From NCBI GenBank assembly GCA_041748175.1, contig JBGTDU010000108.1, positions 1 through 22,555 on the forward strand: 22,555 bases of DNA, read 5' to 3'. Shown one piece after another: positions 15,065 through 21,181 of this stretch (position 1 is the stretch's first letter; each line of letters starts with the position of its first letter). The position numbers were made by a program, and so were the translations under genes. The notes under the pieces were generated by a model that saw only the letters and a list, made by a program, of their open reading frames with translations, ran no database searches and was not told where the DNA came from. This stretch comes from JAHEJB01 sp041748175. GTDB lineage: Bacteria; Bacteroidota; Rhodothermia; Rhodothermales; Rubricoccaceae.

Positions 15065-15619
15065 TTAATTCTGGCTGAGAAACGCGCGTTCTTGAAATTG
15101 CGCGCTGAGAACGTGAAGTTGGTGGCGGACGCTGCGGTCAAAAACCTTGTCACCGATTCGGACAACGAGCCCACCGACGAGCGACGGCTCCACGTCCATT
15201 TTCATGCGGACTTTCTTGCCCGACCGGGATTCAAGAGCCTTGCGTAGCGCCTCCGCTTCGTCGAAACCGAGTGGCTTTGCCGAGCGAACATGAGCCTCAA
15301 CGATCCCCAGGCGTTCATCCTTGAGCGTGGCATACGCAGCAACGACAACGGGAAGCAATTCCTCGCGTTCCTTTTCAACGAGGAGGCGAATGAAACGCAT
15401 GGTGAGGTCGTGCACCTTGCCCTCGAAGATCCGACCCAACACGGCTTCCTTCTTCGGACGCGGAACGATCGGGCTGCGAAACAGCGAGACGAGTTCGGCG
15501 GAGCCAGCAAGCGTCTCGCGCAGCGCGTCCATGTCCTCGTCGATGCGGTCGGCCACGCCCTTCTCTTGCGCCTCCTGGTAGAGGGCGAGCGCGTATCGGC
15601 GGGCGACGGGATGGCTCAT
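15065..15619 (-). CDS. atpH: ATP synthase F1 delta subunit
   Basis: A 184-residue peripheral-stalk subunit that joins F1 to the b-subunit. The N-terminus SHPVARRYALALYQEAQEKG and the C-terminal EPSLVGGLVVRIGDKVFDRSVRHQLHVL block are characteristic of the OSCP/delta family. The frame is open upstream to 15670, but those residues come from the repeat-bearing spacer, so ATG 15619 is chosen. It lies between atpF and atpA in the usual order. Confidence 0.97.
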   Translation of the reverse strand: MSHPVARRYALALYQEAQEKGVADRIDEDMDALRETLAGSAELVSLFRSPIVPRPKKEAVLGRIFEGKVHDLTMRFIRLLVEKEREELLPVVVAAYATLKDERLGIVEAHVRSAKPLGFDEAEALRKALESRSGKKVRMKMDVEPSLVGGLVVRIGDKVFDRSVRHQLHVLSAQFQERAFLSQN

Positions 15620-15626
15620 TTCAGTG

Positions 15627-15676
15627 TTGCGTGTTACGGAGTGCGTAATGCGTAAGGGGAGCCCCAACACGCAATA
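15627..15676. repeat. Heptad and inverted repeats in the atpF-atpH spacer
   Basis: Two tandem TGCGTAA units are at 15642-15655. TTGCGTGTT (15627-15635) is complementary to AACACGCAA (15666-15674). CAACACGCAATA (15665-15676) is shared with the atpH-atpA spacer. The elements occupy nearly the whole 68-bp spacer. Confidence 0.55.
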
Positions 15677-15687
15677 CGCGCTATGCT

Positions 15688-16197
15688 CTAGTTCTTGGGC
15701 AGTTCGTCGAGAAACGTCTCAACAAGTCGGCGCTGTCGGTCGTCGTCGAGGTTCTCGTTGAGAATCTTTCCGGCTGCGCCGATGGCGAGGTCGGCAACTT
15801 CTGCACGAAGTGAAGCGAGCGCCTGCACCTTCTCACGCTGAATATCCGCGCGGGCCTGCTCCTGCATCTGCGAAAGCTGGGCTTTCGTTTTGTCGACCTC
15901 CTCCGAACGGAGTTGGTCGGATGCATCGCGGGCGTCGCGAAGGATGGTCTGCGCCTGACGCTCGGCATCGCGGCGAGCCGACTCGTTGTCCGCCTGCATC
16001 TTCCGGGCTTCTTCCAGAGCGCTCTCGGCACGGGTCAACGACTCTTCAATGGTCTTCTCACGTTCGTCCAGGGCACTCACCATTGGCCTCCAGGCGAACT
16101 TGCCCAGGACGAACAGGAGGATCGCAAAAACGACGAGCGTCCAAAAGATCAGCCCTGTATGGGGCGAGAGCAACGACGAAGCGAGCAGGAGAGTCAT
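15688..16197 (-). CDS. atpF: ATP synthase Fo b subunit
   Basis: A 169-residue peripheral-stalk subunit anchored in the membrane. A single transmembrane helix (about residues 12-31, LIFWTLVVFAILLFVLGKFAW) is followed by RPMVSALDEREKTIEESL and a long charged coiled coil. ADLAIGAAGKILNENLDDDRQRRLVETFLDELPKN near the C-terminus is the conserved delta-binding end. The start is ATG 16197, 67 bp after atpE, with a strong hairpin in that spacer. Confidence 0.98.
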   Translation of the reverse strand: MTLLLASSLLSPHTGLIFWTLVVFAILLFVLGKFAWRPMVSALDEREKTIEESLTRAESALEEARKMQADNESARRDAERQAQTILRDARDASDQLRSEEVDKTKAQLSQMQEQARADIQREKVQALASLRAEVADLAIGAAGKILNENLDDDRQRRLVETFLDELPKN

Positions 16198-16231
16198 GAT
16201 TCCGATAGCAGAATAAGACGCGAAAGCAGAA

Positions 16232-16256
16232 GGGGACGACCGGTAAGGTCATCCCC
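16232..16256 (-). promoter_or_regulatory. RNA hairpin just after atpE
   Basis: In the minus-strand transcript GGGGAUGACC pairs with GGUCGUCCCC over ten positions (one G-U pair) around a five-base loop UUACC. It begins eight bases past the atpE stop and has no U-run behind it. A stem here could act as a 3' stabiliser or partial attenuator that raises atpE mRNA relative to the distal genes, fitting the need for many c subunits per enzyme. Confidence 0.5.
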
Positions 16257-16264
16257 AAACGCAA

Positions 16265-16492
16265 TTACGCAGTTGCCAGGATGATGCAGATCACCAGGCC
16301 GAAGAGAGCCACACCCTCAACGAGTGCGGCGGCGATGATCATCGTGGTGCGAAGCTCGCCGTGGGCTTCTGGCTGACGGGCAGCGCCTTCAAGCGCCGAA
16401 GCTGCGAGGAGGCCGATGCCGATACCGGCACCTAGAGCAACAAGTCCAGCACCGATGCCGGCGCCAAGGTATCCGAGGGATTGAGGATCCAT
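16265..16492 (-). CDS. atpE: ATP synthase Fo c subunit
   Basis: A 75-residue two-helix membrane subunit whose oligomer forms the rotor ring. The first helix has the repeated Gly pattern GAGIGAGLVALGAGIGIG, the polar loop is ARQPEA (R39-Q40-P41), and the proton-carrying carboxylate is Glu59 in ALVEGVALFGLV. The residues around Glu59 lack the ES/ET and Gln pattern of sodium-type rings, so proton coupling is most likely. ATG 16492 has no Shine-Dalgarno, as for most genes here. Confidence 0.98.
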   Translation of the reverse strand: MDPQSLGYLGAGIGAGLVALGAGIGIGLLAASALEGAARQPEAHGELRTTMIIAAALVEGVALFGLVICIILATA

Positions 16493-16602
16493 GATGATGG
16501 AGGTTGGGGTGAGTTAGGGTCGGTGGATGATCGGGGAGACGGACAAATCGGCCGTCGGTTGTTGAGTTTCCGGGGAGTGGGCGTGGAGCAGAAGAGAAAA
16601 AA

Positions 16603-17874
16603 TCAGGTGGGCGAGAGCGCCATGGCGGCCTCGGTCCCTACCGTTCTTTCTGCCTCGTGATAGAGTTGGCCGTCGTGCCCGGCAACGAGCGGCGACGACG
16701 CCTGAATTGCCTTTTCGTGGGATGTCTGTTCGTGTTCGTGGTCGCTGCCGTGGTACTCGTGCTCCGCCGAGGCCATCCCGATAAACAGGGCCGACAGGAT
16801 AGTGAACACGTACGCCTGAATGAACGCGATGAGCAATTCAAGGAAGTAGACGAAGAGCGTCATCGGAACAGCCGCGAGCGAGGTGCCCCAACCCACAGCC
16901 GCTCCAAAAATGTTGTTAAAGGCGAAGATCAACCCGAGCAGGCTCAGGATGACAAGGTGCCCGGCCGTCATATTCGCAAACAGCCGAATGGCCAGCGCGA
17001 ACGGCTTGGTGAAAATCCCCATGATCTCAATGGGGATCATGATGGGTTTTACCAGAAGCGGCACACCGGGGGGGTTGAAAATGTGCCTCCAGTAATCCTT
17101 GGTGCCCGCGAGCTGTGTGACCACGAACGTGAAGCCCGCCAGCACCGCCGTTACGGCAATATTGGAGGTCATCGTCGCGCCGTAGGGAAACAGCCCGAGC
17201 AGGTTGCCGAAGAGGATGAAGAAGAATGCCGTGAGCAGGTAGGGCATGTGCTTGGCGTATTTGTCGCCCATCGTCGGCTTGGCAATCTCCTCGCGGACGT
17301 AGATAACGAGGGCCTCCATGGCATTCTGGAATCGCCCGCGCGGGGCGCTCGTTCGCCCGATACCCCGACGGTATTTCGCGCCGATCGGAAGGAATATGAC
17401 GAGCAGCATCAGCGCGGCGAGCAGCATGAACATAGTGTGCCGTGTGAACGACAGGTCGGCGACAATCTGCCCGCGCGTGCGAATGATCCCGGCTTCTAGC
17501 GGGTCAGAGTGGGCCTCGCTTTCTTCCATCGTTGCCTCACCGTGGTCGTCATCCGCTACGTGGGCTTCGGGTCCCTCCGCGTGATCGCCCACGCTCGCTA
17601 CGTACGAACCGGACGCAACGGCGTCGGAGGTGGACCGGAAAAAATCGAACCCGAGACCTCCATTCTCGTCGCGCACGACAAACATGCGCGGCAACTCAAC
17701 TTTCCCAATCGGCTCGAAGTCAAGATAGAAGGCATCCGCAGAGTGATGGAGTGCGTCGAGCTCTTCTTCCTGCACGGCCTCCTCGATGCTTTCTCCGTGC
17801 TCCTGTGCCGCCGCCGGCCCGATAAGGAACGCGGAGGCAATCAGGCTGAGCAGAAGAGTCGAAGCGAACTTCAT
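16603..17874 (-). CDS. atpB: ATP synthase Fo a subunit
   Basis: A 423-residue stator subunit carrying the proton half-channels. A signal-peptide-like N-terminus (MKFASTLLLSLIASAFLIGPAAAQ) leads into an acidic and His-containing periplasmic segment to about residue 140, a feature common in Bacteroidota. The multi-span core follows, with the essential Arg297 in PFALAIRLFANMTAGHLVI. After the last helix (ends about 367) a 55-residue tail begins with EHEYHGSDHEHEQTSHE, rich in His. The start is at ATG 17874 rather than upstream at 17901, because the signal peptide begins there. The gene lies 23 bp after the atpI-like gene. Confidence 0.97.
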   Translation of the reverse strand: MKFASTLLLSLIASAFLIGPAAAQEHGESIEEAVQEEELDALHHSADAFYLDFEPIGKVELPRMFVVRDENGGLGFDFFRSTSDAVASGSYVASVGDHAEGPEAHVADDDHGEATMEESEAHSDPLEAGIIRTRGQIVADLSFTRHTMFMLLAALMLLVIFLPIGAKYRRGIGRTSAPRGRFQNAMEALVIYVREEIAKPTMGDKYAKHMPYLLTAFFFILFGNLLGLFPYGATMTSNIAVTAVLAGFTFVVTQLAGTKDYWRHIFNPPGVPLLVKPIMIPIEIMGIFTKPFALAIRLFANMTAGHLVILSLLGLIFAFNNIFGAAVGWGTSLAAVPMTLFVYFLELLIAFIQAYVFTILSALFIGMASAEHEYHGSDHEHEQTSHEKAIQASSPLVAGHDGQLYHEAERTVGTEAAMALSPT

Positions 17875-17897
17875 GCGAGGAATGAAATACACGGGTG

Positions 17898-18236
17898 TCA
17901 ACCCCCTCCGGAGGTAGGCAGCGTTTCGCTGGAAGGAGTACGACGATGCGACGAAGCTCGTCGCTGCAAGTGGATGGCCTCCGCGATCGTTGCCACGGCG
18001 AACGTGGCGAAGAACGCACCGACAAAGGCACCCTGGCTGATCGGAACGAAGATGATCACGAGCGCCAGCAGGGCCAGCACAACGAACATCCTCGCTACCA
18101 TCCCCCCGAAGACGATCACCATAAACGTCCCTTGCGGCTTGCTTCGAGCTAATCTGTAGGAAAGGAAGCTGGCGGCCGCGTTCGCCAATCCGAGGGCAAC
18201 GCCGAGGACGATACTCGTCCAGATGGCAGTGTGCAT
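17898..18236 (-). CDS. ATP synthase subunit I-like membrane protein
   Basis: A 112-residue membrane protein with three to four hydrophobic segments (IWTSIVLGVALGLANAAASFLSYRLA, then MVIVFGGMVARMFVVLALLALVIIFVPI and AFVGAFFATFAVATIAEAI) and a basic, disordered C-terminus. Position immediately before atpB and the small multi-span pattern fit the poorly conserved AtpI/subunit I group, which assists c-ring assembly in other bacteria. Sequence similarity alone is weak, so the assignment rests partly on context. Start ATG 18236 is preferred over TTG 18272. Confidence 0.7.
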   Translation of the reverse strand: MHTAIWTSIVLGVALGLANAAASFLSYRLARSKPQGTFMVIVFGGMVARMFVVLALLALVIIFVPISQGAFVGAFFATFAVATIAEAIHLQRRASSHRRTPSSETLPTSGGG

Positions 18237-18300
18237 CAGCAGAAAGCGCGTGGGTGAGTCAGCCGCCAACAAGCCCGTAAAACAGGCCCACGAAACGGAA

Positions 18301-18314
18301 GGGCGGCAAAGTTA
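18301..18314 (-). promoter_or_regulatory. Candidate promoter -7 element of the atp operon
   Basis: The minus strand reads TAACTTTGCCGCCC, a perfect TAnnTTTG followed by CCGCCC. It lies about 65 bp upstream of the atpI-like start at 18236, in the only long gap (248 bp) of the cluster. The same string with one difference precedes the PPC-repeat gene. The nearest TTG is 24 bases upstream, longer than the usual spacing. Confidence 0.45.
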
Positions 18315-18484
18315 GATCGGCCCCGATAGAGGGGTCTGCAAGGGTAGGTGAATTCCGGTCGAAAGGGATTGGTGGATGCCCTTGGTCTCGAAAGCCTTTG
18401 CCAACCGTCGTTCGGCGTCGATCAAATCACGCGTTTCCCTGTGAGCTCGGGCGACCACCTCCTCATCATTCAGTCTTACGCCGT

Positions 18485-18883
18485 TTATTCTTCCCTATGC
18501 TTCGCGTCGTCGTCGCGTGCCATCCGAATCACGAGGCTGAAAACCGCCACCATGCCCAGCACCGCGCCAACAATCATCCCCCAGGGGGTCGATTCCAGCC
18601 ACCGATCCACGAAGTAGCCAATCCCTACGAACAAGGCCATTCCGAACGCAATCTGCGTCCCCAGCGAGAGGTAGGGGCCAGCCTCGATCATCCCTCTGCC
18701 ATACGAAGTCATCCCGCCTCCCTTTGGCGTGGTTCGCGGCCTGGTCGAGGGAGCCGCTGGTTTGCCCCAGTCGGCATTCTTCCAATCATCCCGCGCCCAG
18801 GCGTCGGTCTCCTTCCAGTCATCCCGTTCCCAGCCCTCCAGATCACGCGGCTGTGCCTTCCGATCCTTCGGCGATTTCGCCAC
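18485..18883 (-). CDS. AtpZ/AtpI-type small membrane protein
   Basis: A 132-residue protein of the AtpZ/AtpI group linked to F-type ATP synthases, where members form a Mg2+/Ca2+-related or assembly partner of Fo. The C-terminal half has two transmembrane segments (YLSLGTQIAFGMALFVGIGYFVDRWLE and WGMIVGAVLGMVAVFSLVIRMARDDD). The N-terminal half is unusual: Trp- and Asp-rich with two 11-residue copies (WERDDWKETDA, WARDDWKNAD) encoded by a 33-bp DNA repeat. The start is taken as GTG 18883, which follows the bactofilin TGA after two bases and suggests translational coupling. A longer frame to 19015 lies inside bactofilin. Confidence 0.8.
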   Translation of the reverse strand: MAKSPKDRKAQPRDLEGWERDDWKETDAWARDDWKNADWGKPAAPSTRPRTTPKGGGMTSYGRGMIEAGPYLSLGTQIAFGMALFVGIGYFVDRWLESTPWGMIVGAVLGMVAVFSLVIRMARDDDAKHREE

Positions 18884-18885
18884 GG

Positions 18886-19356
18886 TCAGCCTGGTGTGGC
18901 AGTCGGCGGCGGCGAGTCCGGGCTGCCTCCAAGCCGCCGGGTTAGCCTTGAACCATCCGACGAATCGTCCACTGAGGTCGCGCGCGATGCCGGTGCCGTT
19001 CCGGTCATATCGCAACGTCCTGTAAACGTAGCGCCGTCCTCAATGACGAGTTTGGAGGTTCGCAGGTCTCCATCTACAACGGCGGTCGATTTCAGAACGA
19101 GGCGTTCGGAGACAGAGATCTGGCCTTTCACCTTTCCTCCGATTTCGGCCGTCGTCGAGGCGACTTCGCCGTCTACGGCCCCTCCGGGCATGACCACGGT
19201 GCGCCCCTGCACCTCGACATTGCCCTTCACGGTGCCGCTAATATGGACGTTGCCGCTCGAGCGGAGGGTGCCTTCGATCACCGTATCCTTGCCGATGATA
19301 TTGTGCTGCTCGGCAGGGTTCGTAGTCGACGGCGGAGGGAGGATGTTTCGGGACAT
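18886..19356 (-). CDS. Bactofilin family cytoskeletal protein
   Basis: A 156-residue polymer-forming bactofilin. The beta-helix domain covers about residues 20-120 (NIIGKDTVIEGTLRSSGNVHISGTVKGNVEVQGRTVVMPGG ... SERLVLKSTAVVDGDLRTSKLVIEDGATFTG) between flexible Pro/Ser-rich ends, as usual. Bactofilins form membrane-associated filaments that place cell-wall enzymes. The gene lies 71 bp downstream of an M23 peptidase gene, a common pairing, and its stop is two bases from the AtpZ-like start. The start is ATG 19356; upstream frame residues (to 19479) come from the peptidase gene end and are not family-like. Confidence 0.92.
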   Translation of the reverse strand: MSRNILPPPSTTNPAEQHNIIGKDTVIEGTLRSSGNVHISGTVKGNVEVQGRTVVMPGGAVDGEVASTTAEIGGKVKGQISVSERLVLKSTAVVDGDLRTSKLVIEDGATFTGRCDMTGTAPASRATSVDDSSDGSRLTRRLGGSPDSPPPTATPG

Positions 19357-19427
19357 AAGGCGAATGGTCTGGATGGCGGGCCGATTAGTTAAGGCCAAAC
19401 GAGGCCGAATCCAAACGCTTGGCCCGA

Positions 19428-20390
19428 TTACGGGATTACAAAAAATGTGCGGGGATCTTGCGCGAGACCGTTTCGCCACAACTCAAAGTGCAAGTGGGGG
19501 CCTGTGGTTATCTCCCCTGAGTTTCCGCTGATCGCGACGGTTTCGCGGCTGCGAACGCGGTCACCCACGCGGTTAAGCAGGCGCGCATTGTGTTTGTAGA
19601 TGGAGAGGTAGCCGTCCGCGTGCTGCACGGCGACGACATACCCGCCTTCATGCGTCCAGTCGGCGAAGACCACATAACCGTTTCCGACGGCTCGAATGGG
19701 TGACCCTTCTTCCACGGCGATATCGACCCCGAAATGCGCTTGCCGGGCATTGAATCCTCGCGTAAAGAACCCCTCCGCGGGTGGAAGCGCGGGCAGTCGC
19801 AGGCTCGCGAGATAGGCCTCAGTTGCCGATTCGGAAAGCGGTTCCCTGTCGTCACTCACGTCAAGCCAGCGAAACGGAATCGCTGGCTGCTCGTGGTCGG
19901 TCTGGTTGGCCGACTCCGCCTCATCAAGGGTCACACCAAGGACGGCTTCGACCTCGGAGGCTTCGGGAAGCACCATGTTCTCAGAAATTGGCACCGTTGT
20001 CGTTAGACTGTCGAGATCGCCCGTGATCAGTGCCCGGAGTTGCGTGATCTGGCGGTACTGGATGGCCACCGAGTCCTCAAGAGCCACGGCTCGGTGTGCA
20101 TTTAACTCGGCGACGCCTCTGTAGTCTTCAAGATCGGTGCCCGAAAAAAGCCCCCGAATCGGTGTGAACAGAATCAGGCCAATGATGAGTAACGTCACCC
20201 CCAGCATAATGGACGCGACGAAAATCAGAAGCTGCTTGGGCTGCACCTCGTATTGGCGCGGCGTGGCCATCGTCTCCTGTTCAAGCAGAACAACCGTCCG
20301 CGTGGCACCTGGCCTGGAAAACAGATCGCGAAGAAACGGGAGGTTCAAAGAGGTCGTTCGTCGGAAAATGTTGGCTGAGGTAACCTTCAC
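19428..20390 (-). CDS. M23 family peptidase with membrane anchor
   Basis: A peptidoglycan endopeptidase-type protein of 320 residues from the chosen start. The order is a short basic lead, one transmembrane segment (LLIFVASIMLGVTLLIIGLILF), a coiled region and a C-terminal M23 (LytM/lysostaphin) domain. The metal ligands are visible: HFGVD (H and D) and HLHF near the end, followed by the WRNGLAQDPRTFF finish. The catalytic set is complete, so activity is likely. The start is uncertain: GTG 20390 keeps a RTVVLLEQE lead that looks conserved. ATG 20270 has a nearby AGGAG (three-base spacing) and would give 280 residues. It probably cuts peptide cross-links under bactofilin control. Confidence 0.88.
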   Translation of the reverse strand: MKVTSANIFRRTTSLNLPFLRDLFSRPGATRTVVLLEQETMATPRQYEVQPKQLLIFVASIMLGVTLLIIGLILFTPIRGLFSGTDLEDYRGVAELNAHRAVALEDSVAIQYRQITQLRALITGDLDSLTTTVPISENMVLPEASEVEAVLGVTLDEAESANQTDHEQPAIPFRWLDVSDDREPLSESATEAYLASLRLPALPPAEGFFTRGFNARQAHFGVDIAVEEGSPIRAVGNGYVVFADWTHEGGYVVAVQHADGYLSIYKHNARLLNRVGDRVRSRETVAISGNSGEITTGPHLHFELWRNGLAQDPRTFFVIP

Positions 20391-20594
20391 CTGCCTGGCG
20401 ACGGCTCGGCCCTCAGCTCGCGGCGTGGAATTTCTTTCGTGGTATCTGCACAGACAGCAAACTAAATTAGCTGCTTGGCGCCACGCTGCCGCGCATTCGG
20501 AATGAAGCGAGTGAAAACAGGCGTCGGCGATCAGCGCAGCCCCTTTGGCAAGCATCTGCCTTTCCACCTACCATTTCGACACTCCTTTTCATCC

Positions 20595-20849
20595 ATGCCG
20601 CAGCACAAGTCAGCAGCAAAACGCGTTCGCCAAACGGCCAAGCGTCGTCTGCGCAACAGGTTCCACCATGTTCGTGTACGCACCATGATCAGGGACTTGC
20701 AGGAAACCACTTCTCGCGAGGAAGCTGATCAGAAGCTCAATGCCGTAAAGGCGAAGCTTGATCGGCTTGCGACAAAGCGTTTGCTTCACCCGAACAAAGC
20801 GGCCAATATCAAGAGTCGCCTTGAGCTTTTTGTGCGCTCCATAGGCTGA
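20595..20849 (+). CDS. rpsT: 30S ribosomal protein S20
   Basis: An 84-residue protein of the small ribosomal subunit that binds 16S rRNA. The basic helical sequence (MPQHKSAAKRVRQTAKRRLRNRFHHVRVRTMIR) and the C-terminal KGRLHPNKAANIKSRLELFVRSIG-type ending (here RLLHPNKAANIKSRL) are typical. The start is ATG 20595, although the frame is open to 20475. It stands alone and is divergent from the M23-bactofilin-atp cluster. Confidence 0.97.
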   Translation: MPQHKSAAKRVRQTAKRRLRNRFHHVRVRTMIRDLQETTSREEADQKLNAVKAKLDRLATKRLLHPNKAANIKSRLELFVRSIG

Positions 20850-20916
20850 TTTCGGGCATTTTGGACAGGCTCACGCATGCCATTCAGATGTTTTTGGCAA
20901 TCGTAATGCGAACGGG

Positions 20917-20947
20917 TTGAGTAGAGCGCTGCATCGTAGTTACTTTG
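20917..20947 (+). promoter_or_regulatory. Candidate promoter for the OmpA-like gene
   Basis: TTG (20917-20919) is followed after 20 bases by TTACTTTG (20940-20947), one mismatch from the Bacteroidota TAnnTTTG element at the normal spacing. It is the best such pair between rpsT and 21182. Its long distance from the start codon is the main doubt. Confidence 0.35.
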
Positions 20948-21170
20948 CGCCATGGTGAGCCGCTCTATGCTGCGCATCGTAGCAAGGGGATCAAAGCTGC
21001 CCTTGCCGCTCGTCTGCGTTTATCTTCGCATACTGAGCAGCACGTTCGACCGACTCACACTCGCGTCTCACTTTTTGCTCACCACCACGCTCCTTTCCTG
21101 ATGGGCCTTTGGCTCGGATGGCTTGGGGCGGCAGTACTTCCACCCTCACTCTCCATGCCCCAGAACCGAA

Positions 21171-21175
21171 AGGAG
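21171..21175 (+). promoter_or_regulatory. Shine-Dalgarno site of the OmpA-like gene
   Basis: AGGAG lies six bases upstream of ATG 21182. It is one of the few clear Shine-Dalgarno sites in this window, which supports that start and suggests strong translation of an abundant outer-membrane protein. Confidence 0.7.
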
Positions 21176-21181
21176 AAGACT

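Larger units (their letters stand above)
20850..21181. other. Leader region between rpsT and the OmpA-like gene
   Basis: These 332 bases have no gene I can support. The open frames on either strand lack family resemblance. A candidate promoter lies at 20917-20947, and the ribosome binding site of the next gene is at its right end. If that promoter is used, the OmpA-like mRNA has an untranslated leader of about 230 bases. Confidence 0.5.

Noticed and set aside
16265..16492. Sodium-dependent c subunit
   Set aside because: The residues around Glu59 (LVEGVALFG) lack the ES/ET and Gln ligands of sodium-type rings.
16657..17499. Plus-strand open frame of 280 residues opposite atpB
   Set aside because: Antisense to an unmistakable ATP synthase a subunit; highly charged product without domains.
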